A DNA stretch of 64,000 bases from Selaginella tamariscina. Lineage: Eukaryota > Streptophyta > Lycopodiopsida > Selaginellales > Selaginellaceae. The notes under the pieces are model-generated. The model made no database searches and had not been told where the DNA came from. It saw only the letters and a list, made by a program, of their open reading frames with translations. Both the position numbers and the translations under genes were made by a program. Positions 51,080 to 63,185 of this stretch are shown here, piece by piece. Location: assembly GCA_003024785.1 (NCBI GenBank), contig PUQB01000035.1, positions 1 through 64,000 on the forward strand, in the 5' to 3' direction. The stretch's first letter is position 1; every line of letters starts with the position of its first letter.

Positions 51080-52660
51080 TACATTATTAGCACTAAGCAA
51101 GTGAGGCTTTAAAACATTTTAAAATGCAAAAATTTTTATATATATTCTACATAATGTTTACAACGTCTGCTAGGAAACAGATGCACTTTAAAAAAATGTT
51201 TTTAAATAATATCCAGAAATATGTGAGAGTTATGTCATATACATTATTAATAAACACATATTACCAAATTATAGTCCAAATTATCCTCATTATATATCTG
51301 TGTAGGCTCAATTTGTGATCACCAATGAATTTTAAAAAGGTCTTTTATTAAAGCAACTTATTATTCTTTTTAAGTTTAAATATCTTCTTGTAAAGAAAAC
51401 AATATATGAACTGCATATGATCAAAATAAGTACTTATGTATATGTATGAGAGAGTAATTAATATTAATTTATTTATTTTATTTAAAATTAATGAGATTTA
51501 CAAATATATTAAGGCTTTACTTCAAAATTTTGAAATAAAAAATCTTTAAGAAAATAATTTAAAACTTTATATTTTAAATGCTAATTTTTTTCTTCTTTGT
51601 AAGTCTCTTACAAAGAAGCTATTATGATTTTCAAGTATGTAATATATATTTTTATTTATTAATTTAATTATTATTTCTCTTTTATTGCATAAATAATTTA
51701 AAATATATTAAAGGAGTATCCATCATTATAAATATTTTATATATTTACATTATTTAATATAATATTTATTTTATATATATAAAGTATCAATAATATTTAT
51801 AAAGTATATAATAAAAGTATATAATGTACTTAATAATGTGTACTAACTATTATTTATTTGATTGTACTCATTATAAATTGAGCATATAACCACAAACACA
51901 CAATTAAATAAATAACAATTAATACACATTACAAATATATTATATATCATTATTATATATTTTATAAATATTATTATTACTTTTTCACACATAAAATAAA
52001 TATTATATTAAATAATATAAATATGCAAAAATGCATATAACAATGGATACTCCTTCGATATACATTTAATTATTTATATAATAAGAAAAATAATAATTAA
52101 ATTAATAAATTAATTTTTTTTACTACATACCTGAAAAGCACGACCATTCCTTCACAAAAGACTTAATATAAAATTAACATTTAAAACATAAAATTCTGAA
52201 TTTTTCTCTTAAAAATCTTTCATATTAAGATCTTGAAATAAAACCTTAATATATTCATGAATCTCATTAATTTTAAATAAAATAAATAAATTAATATTAA
52301 TCACTTTCTTTCTCTCTCGCACATACACAAGTACTTACCTTGGAAGGTCCTTCTATTACTTTTTTCACAAGATTCTCAAACTTAAAAAGAATAATAAATT
52401 ATTTTAATAAAAAATCTCTCTCTAACTCATTAACGATCACAAACTAGACCTACACAATATATAAAAAAGACAATCTAAAATATAAACCACCAAGATGTGT
52501 TTTAATTAATAATGTATATAACACAACTCTCACACTGACACCTAAAAACATTTTCTTTAAATACATATGTTTCCTACCGAGCACTGCAAACATCCTACAA
52601 AATATAAAAATATTTTAAAACACACTTAAAAATAAACTCTAGTGTTTCCTGTAAGCATTG
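51080..52660. repeat. Long palindrome (foldback repeat), arms about 770 bp
   Basis: The left arm (about 51080-51865) and right arm (about 51897-52660) are inverted copies separated by some 30 bp. Matching anchors include GGAGTATCCAT (left, 51713) against ATGGATACTCC (right, 52042), AATTAATGAGATT (51486) against AATCTCATTAATT (52259), and ACATTATTAAT (51240) against ATTAATAATGT (52506). The arms have diverged noticeably and by small gaps. No transposase or clear target duplication was found. A third, single-arm copy is at 58092-58650. Confidence 0.85.
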
Positions 52661-52839
52661 TCTTATTTCCTATATAAAACTTATAATATTTTATAATCAT
52701 AACTACATATCTTAAGTCTCAAAACACATGATAATGTGTATCATACTTTAATTTCATAATCAAAAAGACAAAATAAATAAAACATAACCACATCAAAATA
52801 TAATTCTTTATCAACATAATAATAAATTAAACACATATA

Positions 52840-53010
52840 TCTTTATCCCTCGCACACACGTACAGAAACCACAGTAGAATAATAAATTAAAACATTTCTT
52901 TGTCACACACAACTATAAAAACATAATATAACAATAAATTAAAACATCTCTTTACACACACATACATAACACAACACATAATAAATTAAGACATCTCTAT
53001 TTCACACACA
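52840..53010. repeat. Minisatellite-like repeat, about 55-60-bp unit
   Basis: AATAAATTAAAACATCTCTT followed by CACACA runs is repeated about three times with variation. The same repeat occurs in the opposite orientation at about 55870-56030, next to the other copy of the palindrome arm, so it belongs to the same larger repeat. Confidence 0.7.
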
Positions 53011-53354
53011 CACCCACTTGCAAAAACCACCATCAATCCTCTAGTTGCAAACATAAAGACACAACCCTGTCATTGGTAATGATTTCATCACGAAAGCCTA
53101 CAAAGATCAAAATCACGATAAAATAAAATAAATTTATGACTAATTAGAAATCTGAAATGCTCCTGCAGACTGCAATTTCATCTTGGAAACCACAACATGT
53201 ATTCACTTGAATACACACACACATATATATACGCATAGACACACACAAATGTTTCGAAGATCTATCAGATTGGGGTGACATCACTGTATGCATGTATCTA
53301 GGCCATATTATTTATTTACCATATTATCTTTCAGATATTATTAAAATGGATAAA

Positions 53355-54690
53355 TACCTCTGGGGATGCACATAGCTGGCAGAAGCAGTGATAATTGCAC
53401 AACGCGTGATCTTTCTAACAGATACGTACGGATAGCAGCACCGGATATCCTCCCATTTTGATCAAATTGAATATTGATAAATTTTCCAAATCGACTGTAA
53501 AATATAGAAGCATATAGAACGCATTTAAATTATAATTAACATATATCAATATATACAATAATTATACATTATAATAAATGTTAGTACTATGCTATATATA
53601 TTGTGTGTGTCTGTGTGAATAAATAGAAAAAAAAGTAGCACAATTATCAGTTACGAATGTTACCTAGAATTGTCGTTCCTGACCGTCTTTGCATTGCCGA
53701 ATGCTTCTAAAAGTGGATTTGACTGCAACAGTAAGCAGGCGAACATATGGACTCGCTGAATCACACATATGCATACGTTATGTATGCATACACATCCCGT
53801 GCATAATGTGTATATATGCACAGATAGTCAAAAACACACAAACATACACCGCAACACACATTGTTGTTCTACAGTTCGCCCATCTGTTGCCACACGACCA
53901 TAATAAGTTTTGTTGTTTCTGTCTTTCCCGCTCCACTTTCTCCACTTACTAGAATAGACTGGCATATTTTCTCGTTCACCATCGTCCTAGAATAAAGAGT
54001 ATTATACGTCTGTGTGTGTGTGTGTGTGTGAGAAATATATATAAGTTATAAGATAGAAATCATCACCTGTAGGCAGAGTCAGCAACTGCGAAAACGTGGG
54101 GACTAAGTTCTCCAAGTGGTGCTCCTCTATATTGCTCCATCGTATGGGTATTATAGAGGTGCGGTAGCTTTTGAAAGGGATTTACTGCTATCAAAATGTT
54201 CCCGGTATACGTCTGCATAAGTAAGATATTGTATATGCTAGTTAATACATAAGAGAATAACAGTCAAGCTTATATATATACGAACTTACATATATTTCAT
54301 CAAGGGCATATCTGCTGAAAAGATTGTACAAGACCCCAGGCTCATGAAGGTATGCCAGTTTTGTCATATCATCCACCCCTCCAGGTTGTGCATCGGTATT
54401 CCTTGAATGTAACTTTGACAGCACCGTCATTACCTGTACACATGCAAACACATGCATTTTTAGGTAAAGTTACCTCCCTCCCTCCCACCCCCCTCTCTCT
54501 ATATATATAGACACACACACACACACACACGTACACAAACATATGCACACGTGAACACATACCGTCTTTCCCTTCTTGGTACATACTATCACGGTTTCCC
54601 GGATATTTTCACCACCTCGGCTTCTATCCAAACTAATTGAGGATCCTCAACCCAAACTTGGGATCCAACAGTAATGTTGGTAGCAGTAGC
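53355..54690 (-). pseudogene. Class XI myosin heavy chain, 5' part only (broken)
   Basis: Minus-strand exons read in order as the plant myosin motor start. 54690-54560 has [20 protein letters not shown] (SH3-like N-domain). 54434-54291 has [20 protein letters not shown]. 54213-54068 has [20 protein letters not shown]. 53987 onward has [16 protein letters not shown], the ATP-binding P-loop. 53724-53665 has LLEAFGNAKTVRND (switch I region begins). 53496-53358 has [21 protein letters not shown]. Splice borders are kept, but there are frame breaks after KISGK in the first exon, after KLIM following the P-loop, and after LLERSRV with loss of bases. The rest of the motor, IQ motifs, coiled coil and tail are not seen downstream. 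It is a decayed, truncated gene; a working myosin XI would move organelles along actin. Confidence 0.85.
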
Positions 54691-54699
54691 CTGCACAAA

Positions 54700-56080
54700 A
54701 CATCAAAAAGCTCAAAATGAATACACGTACACACAATATAAACAAGTATCATACACAAAATGAAGATCTTAACGGAAACAAACAAAAAAAAAATTTAAAA
54801 ATCTCAATATATTCCCGATCATATATATGTATACTTCATATACATATATAGATGCGCTTAGATGTGTATATATATGATCTGGAATATATCGAGAAAAACA
54901 AAGAAATTCCGGATTATGACCCTAAATATGAGGATTCCTTGCTTGCGAATTAGCTAAAAACCTTCGTAAACAGGGGTTTTACATTAAGACCACGCGAGGA
55001 TTTTCTCGCGGATTAAATAAACACAGAAATTTTGATGCCTAAATGCCGGATTAAGACCCTAAATACAGGATTTTCTCACAGATAACTAAAGCACAGAAAA
55101 TGTGGGATTAAGACCCTAAACACAAAGCTAAAAACCAAGATTTCGAGACCTAGAATGCAGGCAAACGAGGCAAGAGGATTTAGAATTAGAGAGTTTCAAG
55201 ACATAAAATGTAGTAAAACGAGGAATAGAAGGATCTGACATAGAATTCCTGAGCGATCGCAATAGAACACGTACCGTTTTTCTCCAAGCGCTATCTCATA
55301 AACACATCGAGCGTTCATACAGAGCTCTCCCGGAGCGTCTCCATCGCTACTCGCCTTCCTTCCATGTGCAAAATCAAAAACCCTAGCCTAAGAACTCTAA
55401 TCTATGTAAAAAGTGTCTCCATGTCATAAGGAATCAAGAAGTAACTGTGTATCTCAGTCGTCCACGTGGAACACACCGGGACCGCTTAGTGCCCTTCCCG
55501 CCCTTGGGCTGCTTTTTTTACTTTTGAATGCACTATCTACCTACTCTGGACTGTTGACTAGTGTTTGACAATTGACAGAATATTATAAATGTATGCATTA
55601 ATTGTGCTTTCTAAATTTCTTTTGAATATTCTTAAAATATTCAAATTTAAATCTTTTGAGCCTGTGTTAATATAATTAAATTGTTTTAATTTTAAAGAAT
55701 TCTTTAATTCAAAACTTACGATATCCTATTTATTTTATATTTTCACAAATATATGCACGTTAATCCTTATATACTTATATATAAAGTGTAAAAAAATCAA
55801 AGAAAAGGCCTTGTTTCAATTTGGTTATACAAACCAGTCCATCTTCAATTATTATCTAGAAACTTACCTAATTTATTATTGTGTGTTGTGTGTACGTGTG
55901 AGAGAGAAATGTTTTAATTTATTGTTGTGTTGTGGTTTTTGTAGTTTTGTGTGTGTAAGAAAAAAAAAAATGTTCTAATTTATTACTGTATTATAGTTTT
56001 TGCACACGTGTGTGAATGTGTGAAAGAGTTTAATTTAGCATTGTATTAACAAGGAATCGTACTTTTACATACTCATTTTC
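54700..56080. other. 5' region of the myosin relic, then AT-rich repeat
   Basis: 54960-55440 (minus strand) is less AT-rich and ends in a block with AGGGTTTTTGATTTT and a possible donor ACGGTACGTG near 55275. It may be the former first exon and 5' leader of the myosin gene, but no ATG joins in frame. 55870-56030 is the inverted minisatellite-like repeat that also occurs at 52840-53010. Confidence 0.45.
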
Positions 56081-56084
56081 CATT

Positions 56085-58082
56085 GGGAAAATTGTTAAAA
56101 GGCCCTCCAAAGATTGCAATATTATAAAAAGGTTCCTTGAAGTGTCAAAAGGCCCATGTGAAGTTTTTTCAATTTGTCAAAAGGCCCTTTTCAACCATCA
56201 AACAGTATAAATAAATGAAGAAAATCTATTTTTGTGATTAAATTACGTAAAATTCAAATTTAAATTGCTGCGGTACAAGTGCAACGGCTGTGGCCACATT
56301 GTCCACACCGACTACAATGAAATGCTCGTTTTTCTCCTTCATTCTCTGTGCTAACTCGCTTATTCTTTGGACGTCCAGGAGGTCTGCGAGTGTTTGAAGG
56401 CTTCAAGTCATCAGCTTCCAACTCCTGAAGATCCATTGGGTAAATGACTCCCGTATATGATTTGCAATAGGAATCCACCAAAAAACTGGGATGAGCATAA
56501 CTCTGAACACGCTCCCTTTTCCATAGGATGGCTGCAATCCCATGGGCACATGGTAATCCCAATCTCTGCCATGAACAACAACTGCAACTTCTTTGAGATA
56601 TGTTCACCACTCAAGTATACTTGTCTGTTTGAATCTCAAAATCATTTGCATCAGATGGTGAGATAACATAATATCTTGCACATGAAAGAGCATCATGAAT
56701 GATCTTCTCCGTTGTGTCAACTAGCTTGAACTCATCAGCCTCGCATCTGCTTACCTTCTGTCCTCCGCTCATAAAACCAGTTCATCAACTTTTGTCGGAT
56801 ATGTTCGAGCATAGCAAGGATTGGCTTGTCTCGAGCTTCCAAAAGCCAAGCATTTAGAGACTCAGAGACGTTTGTGGTTAAATGCCCAAACCGGTCTCCC
56901 TCAAACCATGCAGATGCCCAAAATTTTGGTTCAACAGCAACCAGAATCCAATTAGCAGCAGCTCTATCTTTCTCTCGAATGGCCGCTAGAGCTTCTTCAA
57001 AATCACGATGAGTCAATGTTCGAGCAGCATTCCAAAGAAGATGAACCAGCTCAGTATTTTTACGTTTTTCGAAAATTCTCTGAGAAATGTCTCATGCAAA
57101 ACTCATGATAGGCATTTGGAAAGATCAAAGATATAGCGTCCAAAACACCTTTTTGTCTATCTGAGAAGAATGTGTAGGCTGAAGCATATGGGTGATTCGT
57201 GTTGATGAGCCTCTTCAAATGCTCCAAAAACCAGACCCAGTTTTCATGATTCTCAGCATCTACAATAGCAAATGCCAATGGAAACAGTTGCCCTTTTGCA
57301 TCCACAGCAGTTGCCATGAGCAGGCATCCCAAGTATTTGGATTTGATGTGCGTCCCATCCAATCCAATCAGAGGCTTGCAATATTGTAAGCCTGAAATGG
57401 AAGCATGATACGCTAAGAAAAGCCTTCGAAAACGACCTGTATCATCTTGTTGAATATCCAGAACAAAGCCGAGATTATTTCTCAAAAACAACATCTTGTA
57501 ACCTCTCAGGTTAGAGTATGCAACTTCATGATCCCCATGAATTGCTAAAACAGCTTTCTTCTTCCCTTTCCAGGCCAAGTCGTAGGAGACAGAGACTCCA
57601 TGATCTCGTTTAATTTCAGCCATTATATTCTTTAGAGTCACGTGTGGCTCATCTCTCACCCTGTTTTAAAACTTGTCTGAAATCCAACTTGCTGAACCTT
57701 CTTTGTTCCTGAGATGATCAATCCCACCACATGAATAATCACTGATGAATGTTTTGATTGAGCAAGCAGGGCCCTGATCAATGAGTGAAGCATGCAAACG
57801 CCAAGAACACCCCTCTCTATTACATCCAATTGTGTATTGAGATTTATCATTTTTTATTTTTATTAACTCAAAATTTCCAGCTACAGTAGCATCTTTTATC
57901 GATCGCTTAAGCTCAAATAGAGATGTGTAGCACTGTCCCAAAACAAGCATCATTAGGGAAATCTCATGTTTCCCTATTTTTATTAATTTTTGACGGTTCA
58001 CAAGGCCTTTTGACAATTTCAAAACTTCAAAGGGCCTTTTTACAATATTATAATCTTTGGAGGGCCTTTTAACAATTTTCCC
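56085..58082 (-). mobile_element. Mutator-like DNA transposon (MULE) with TIRs and 9-bp TSD
   Basis: A 1998-bp element with terminal inverted repeats of about 80 bp starting GGGAAAATTGTTAAAAGGCC at both ends. It is flanked by a perfect 9-bp target duplication TTTTCCATT (56076-56084 and 58083-58091), the hallmark length of Mutator-family insertion. It encodes one MURA-type transposase on the minus strand. Its target is a copy of the repeat also found at 51-53 kb, which continues on either side. Confidence 0.95.
56253..58022 (-). pseudogene. MURA-type transposase of the MULE
   Basis: Domains in order on the minus strand. An N-terminal zinc-binding module comes first (CNREGCSWRLHA, about 57800). 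The DDE catalytic domain follows (PLIGLDGTHIK about 57370, TFFSDRQKG about 57160, NVSESLNAWLLEARDKP about 56860). A SWIM zinc finger (CSCCSWQRLGLPCAHG about 56575) and a C-terminal zinc knuckle (CSRCGQCGHSRCTC about 56285) complete it. Length near 580 codons fits a compact MULE. It is broken by one in-frame stop near 57664, a frame change near 57045 (after ENF) and another between 56735 and 56610. The catalytic residues are still present. Confidence 0.9.
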
Positions 58083-58091
58083 TTTTCCATT

Positions 58092-58650
58092 TTATTTGGT
58101 CTCTTTAATTCTAAAATTAAAATATATTATGCATCACCGCCTGCTTTAGGACTTGAAAAAAGTTATTACAATTATGAAACATTATAAGATTTATATGAGA
58201 AAACAAGATGATGTATGCAGCGGACATCACGACTTGTGCATCGTTGATACTAATCAAGTGAGTTTTTAAAAATATTTTTAAAAAAATAAAAATTTTCATG
58301 TATATTCTATATGATGTTTGTGGCATTTATACTTAAAGAAAATTTTTTTGGTGGCAACATAAAATGTAGAAAAGTTGTATTGTGTATATTGTTAATTAGA
58401 TACATCTTAGCCGCTTATAGCCCAAATTGTCCTCTTATATATTTATGTAGGTTCAATTTTAATCACTGATGAGCTAAAGAGAAATTATTTACTGAAGTAA
58501 CTTGTTGTTCTTATTAAGTTCAAGTATCTTGAAAAGAGTGTGAAGAAAGCAATAACTTGTGTGTAAGTGTAAGAGAGAGAGAGATTAATATTAATTCATT
58601 AATTTTATTTAAAATTAATAAAATTCACGGATATATTTCAAAATTTTAGG
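58092..58650. repeat. Palindrome arm, third copy (interrupted by the MULE)
   Basis: Matches the left arm of the 51-kb palindrome in direct orientation (for example TAATATTAATTCATTAATTT, and GTAGGTTCAATTTTAATCAC against GTAGGCTCAATTTGTGATCA). The part left of the MULE (55870-56084) continues the same repeat, so the MULE inserted inside it. Confidence 0.75.
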
Positions 58651-61584
58651 GGCACACGTATATAATATGACGTTTTAAGCTCAGTGAGAATGTAAATATA
58701 TATGTAAATAGATTATACATATATATATATGAATATAACGCAAAGGGAAGGGTTCGAAACTTGTGTAGGGAAGTCTATCAATTGAAAAAGTTTATGCATC
58801 AATTAAAGATATATTGCATTAATGTATGTAATTAATATTATTCTCTAAGATTATCAATTATTTAACTAAGTTGTTGTATTTAATATTATAAAAGTATTAT
58901 ATATGTTGTAATAAAAACTAATGTATTTACTTTTTTTATGAACTTTTTATGTAGTTTAATGATGTACATCATTGTATATGTATTATTTAAACATATGTAT
59001 TTAAAATATACAAAAACTCAAAAAGTTTCACCTTTCTAACAGACCTTGAACATTTACAGCGAGGTTATTAATTTCAAAATTAAATTTAATGCTCATAGTT
59101 ACCTTCATAGTTAAATAATATTATAAATGTACTTATGTGGGTATAATTCTGGAACACTGAAAACTATTATCAGTTTATAATTCATGATTTAGTTTATCCA
59201 AGTAAACAAATTTTATATTATAGTATATTATAAACGTCGGAGGCAACTATGTGTCTATGTCACTCATATACATATTTGCAAAGTATATACATAATATTGT
59301 GTATATAACATTACATCTCTAAAAATATAGAAACAATATACATTATACGCAATAGAATATATTAATTAATTACTAATTCCATCTTTATTTTTTTATAGTT
59401 GTTTATAGTTTCTCTATAAATAATCGACATCGAAAGCTAAGTTTAAATTTAGATTAACTCATTCATTATTAAATACCTCAAGTAAAGTTTCCGTAGTTTA
59501 TAATATCAGTGTTTAATAACCACTCAATGCTTACTGATTTTTTTTTTCTCTATAAATAGATTTTCCAGCTTAACATTTAAAAGGAAAATCAGTCATCTTG
59601 TGCATAACATATGTGTATCACACACATGTACGTGTCATACACACACGCACACCTTGCATGTATGTGTTGTCCCTTTCATTGTCCCATAAATCCCATAACT
59701 TGCACGTATTGTCTAGTATTAAAGAACACAGGACGTGCAAGTTAGTGTGTTGCCCCATCTCTCTCTCTCTCTCCAGTCTGTATTAAAAACATACAGGTTC
59801 GGTAGCGTATGCATTAATATTTTAGTTTTATTTTTTACAAATAAAAGACAAAAATATTTATAATTTACTAAAAACATATTATTTATTTTAAACGATAATA
59901 TTTTATCGTATTTATTAGTTAGATATTGATTTCTAATTATTACTATATACTAACTAAAAATTCATATCTATTAATTAAGAAAACCACGTGCGTATAACTG
60001 CACACATATACAAGAGTCCAATGGGATATATGTTAATAATACCAAAATCTAGTGAACTCAGTTATATTTTATAAAAGAATATGAAAATATAAAAACAAAT
60101 AGGAATATCTTAAATAACTCAGTTATATAATATAAAGAAACTTTTTAAATATGAAAATAATGAGAATATATCAAGAGTCTTCATAAAAGTTGATAATTCA
60201 AGTGAAGAGAAGTATTCTGTCAACTTTATAATACGCATACACATACATACGTGAAGGTCTAAATACACACTTCTCTATGTATGTTTATATACCTACACAC
60301 ATATGTTTGGTAATTTGTGTGTGTATACATGTCCCTACATTAGTTATATATTTACGCATGTAAACACGATTATTTGTTCAGAACTAGAGGAATATATATT
60401 AGTATATAATCTAATATATATATATATATATATATCATAATATATGAAGGTATGTATATTGAATGTATTATACTTATGTTTCGTAGATCAGTATACACAA
60501 GCATACATATGCATATGTAACTCTATATATAACATATATTTAAATATATTTTGTTGACAGTATATAGTGTATCAAAGCCATACAAACTATACTTACATTG
60601 GTATATGAATTAAATGTTTTATATATCAAAGCTTCGAAATTATTAAATTATTATTATAAGCAAATTGTTCTTTTATAAGATTAATTACTCGTAGAAAAAA
60701 TGTTGGGGTTGGGGGACTATTGCAGATAAAAAAATAAATTAATAATTTGAAAGTTCTTTAATTCCTATAATATAATATAGTATAAGTGTAAATATTAAAG
60801 TCTGAATTTGATTTTAAATGATATATGAATTACATAAATTATAAAGGCTAATTAAACAATAGTGTATCAGTAGAATGTTTTCATTACATATCTTATATAT
60901 CTGTAAATAATGTATTTGTATACTCTGAGCTAAATTTAATAAACTATATCACTATTTTTTTTTTATATTATATTAATGTAAAATATATATACTATATATT
61001 ATATCATGCAAAGGGACGTGTGGAACATCTATACTCTATGTTATCATAGATATTCATGTATATGCAATATAATATATTTATTAATTACTTTTTATTTCTT
61101 ATATGTATTTATAATGAGGTTCTTCATAGATAATTGATGTATTAACATTAAAAGCTAAATTTAAATTCAACTTAATTAATTCATTATTAAAAGATATAAA
61201 TAATAATAATGAAATATTTTATTGTTTATTACATACAAAATTGGTAATCAAACTTATAATGCATACAAGGATAAAAAAGATAATGATAATATTTTCTTCT
61301 TTTTTATTATATATTAAAGACACATGAAAAGTCTCTGTGCTAATAATTTATATATATGTCTATTTTAAATAATTTAAAATATTATTTACGATATTTATAT
61401 ATTACATAAAAACTAATGAAGTGAGTATTATGTTTTAAAAGTGTGTATTAAGCAGTTTTATTTGACATTTGCAGTTTAGCATCTAAAGATATTTTCTACA
61501 CATTTATTATGTATATATATATATATATATATAGATGCTGGCGTGCAAATTTGTAGTTTGAATCTCTCTCTCACACACCCCCAT

Positions 61585-61666
<82 letters not shown>

Positions 61667-62029
61667 GAGAGAGAGAGAGAGAGACACACACACACACACA
61701 CATACATACATAGGTGTATGCATCCAGTAGAATATATTGTTAACGGCATTCTTATACATTTGCAGTTACAGTTTAGCATCTAGAGATATCTTCTACAGAC
61801 ATAATATATAACTTAATTTTATTAAAACTTACATGCAAATTGTAATTTAAATTTCTCTCCCGCAGCCACACACACACATATGTGCATGCACGCACGCACG
61901 CACATTATTTGTTTCATGTTACAATGTGTATATAGATAGATAGATAGATATGTGTATGCATCCAATTAATATCCCTAAGATATATTGCATTAATGTATTT
62001 AATTATTTCTTATAAGTTACATCCTATAA
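58650..62029. other. AT-rich non-coding stretch with microsatellites and small repeats
   Basis: No gene is seen. A ~160-bp block at 59290-59480 recurs diverged at 61060-61200. A block starting CATTTGCAGTTTAGCATCTA at 61470 recurs at 61757-61860. Position 58745-58770 has GGGTTCGAAACTTGTGT, a tRNA T-arm-like string. A (CA)n(TA)n(GA)n(CA)n tract fills 61585-61702 and a (TA)n tract lies at 60415-60435. Confidence 0.55.
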
Positions 62030-62094
62030 AAAGTATGTATATTCATACGTACACGCACATTTTATGTGTGTGTAACGTGTAGGTACATGGATAT

Positions 62095-62244
62095 GCGTGA
62101 ATGGGTGAAATTGCAGCTGCTACTGATGGTCGTTTAGCACGCAGACCACTCGATGACAAGATAAAGGAGTCTCAGGCAATGACATTACTTTTAAGACAGA
62201 TTGAACAGCAGGTTGAACGACACGTAGCTGCAGTTCAAGTAAGT

Positions 62245-62276
<32 letters not shown>

Positions 62277-62772
62277 ATATATATATATATATAATGTGTG
62301 TGTGTATAAGCATATATCGTTGGCAACACTATCACACTAAGCAAGCACAACAAGTTGTACATAACAGCTATAACTGTATATGAAGTATATTTATTGAATG
62401 TATACGACTTACTAAATATTATACATTATATTCTATGGACTGAACTTTTGTATCACATGTTAAGTACTCTATACATTTTAATCTACACATCATAACGTGT
62501 CACTAGGGAAGTGGATGGTATACAGACCTTGTATACACCAGAGATTACTATAATGCATACGAAATATATAGAATATACGAAATGTTTCTACACACATATA
62601 TATGTGTGTGGTGTAATCTTTTGTGTATATGTATTCAGGTTTGCAGGAGACACTTGTGATAATGACACCAAGAAAGGAAATAGCTGAGGCTGTGTTAAAT
62701 GGTGAACTTCGTGTTTTACGCTCCGCAACTGTGTGGTTAAGGGAACATATCACGACGCTACACGTGGTATAA
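62095..62772 (+). pseudogene. Last two exons of a second SET methyltransferase copy
   Basis: Exon 13 equivalent to 62238 (GEIAAATDGRLARRPLDD...AAVQ) and exon 14 equivalent 62647-62772 (ETLVIMTPRKEIAEAVLNGE then LRVLRSATVWLREH, ending HVV before TAA), joined in phase by a GT-AG intron. The upstream exons are absent and the start of exon 13 is fused to intron-derived sequence, so it is a fragment. It preserves a complete C-terminal tail of the LSMT domain that the main copy has lost through a deletion of about 23 bp. Confidence 0.8.
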
Positions 62773-63147
62773 TTCGGTATAAAATGAAATATATATATAT
62801 ATATATATATAAGTCTTTACATATACACTCAAAAGATATTCATGTATAGATCTGAAAGTTTAATCCAGAATCTTTCACGATTATAAATTATATCGTTTTA
62901 TTTTATTTTATTTTATTAATTTATTAACTTCAGTTATGCTTATTATTAAATCGATTTGTTTCTTATTAAATATTGTGGACGTTGCAGATAAAACGATAAA
63001 TTAATAAGTAAAAGTTCTATACTATTAGAATATAATATAAGTTTATTAAATATTATTTGATTCAGTAATGTTTTTCTTTCCACCACCGATTTTATTACTC
63101 GTGTTATACAACTTTGAAATTGATTTATTTGCGATTAAATAATCAAT

Positions 63148-63185
63148 TTGTCTTCTAGCTCAGTTAGTTAGAGCGTCGTGCTAAT
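63148..63185 (+). repeat. tRNA-Ile 5'-half relic
   Basis: CTAGCTCAGTTAGTTAGAGC followed by GTCGTGCTAAT matches the D arm and anticodon arm of plant tRNA-Ile(AAT). It stops right after the anticodon. At the anticodon stem it is closer to the canonical gene than the full-length copy at 17.7 kb, so this half kept older bases. It occupies the equivalent place in the inverted duplication. Confidence 0.75.

Noticed and set aside
54374-54390. An intact Myosin XI gene
   Set aside because: The P-loop and splice sites are kept, but at least three frame breaks and the absence of all later exons make it a pseudogene.
61585-61630. CRISPR-like regular short repeats
   Set aside because: Simple (CA)n microsatellite without spacers; plant nuclear DNA has no CRISPR arrays.
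61585-61779. Open frames in all directions with Tyr-Ile, Thr-His or Cys-Val repeats
   Set aside because: Translations of CA/TA/GA microsatellites, not coding.
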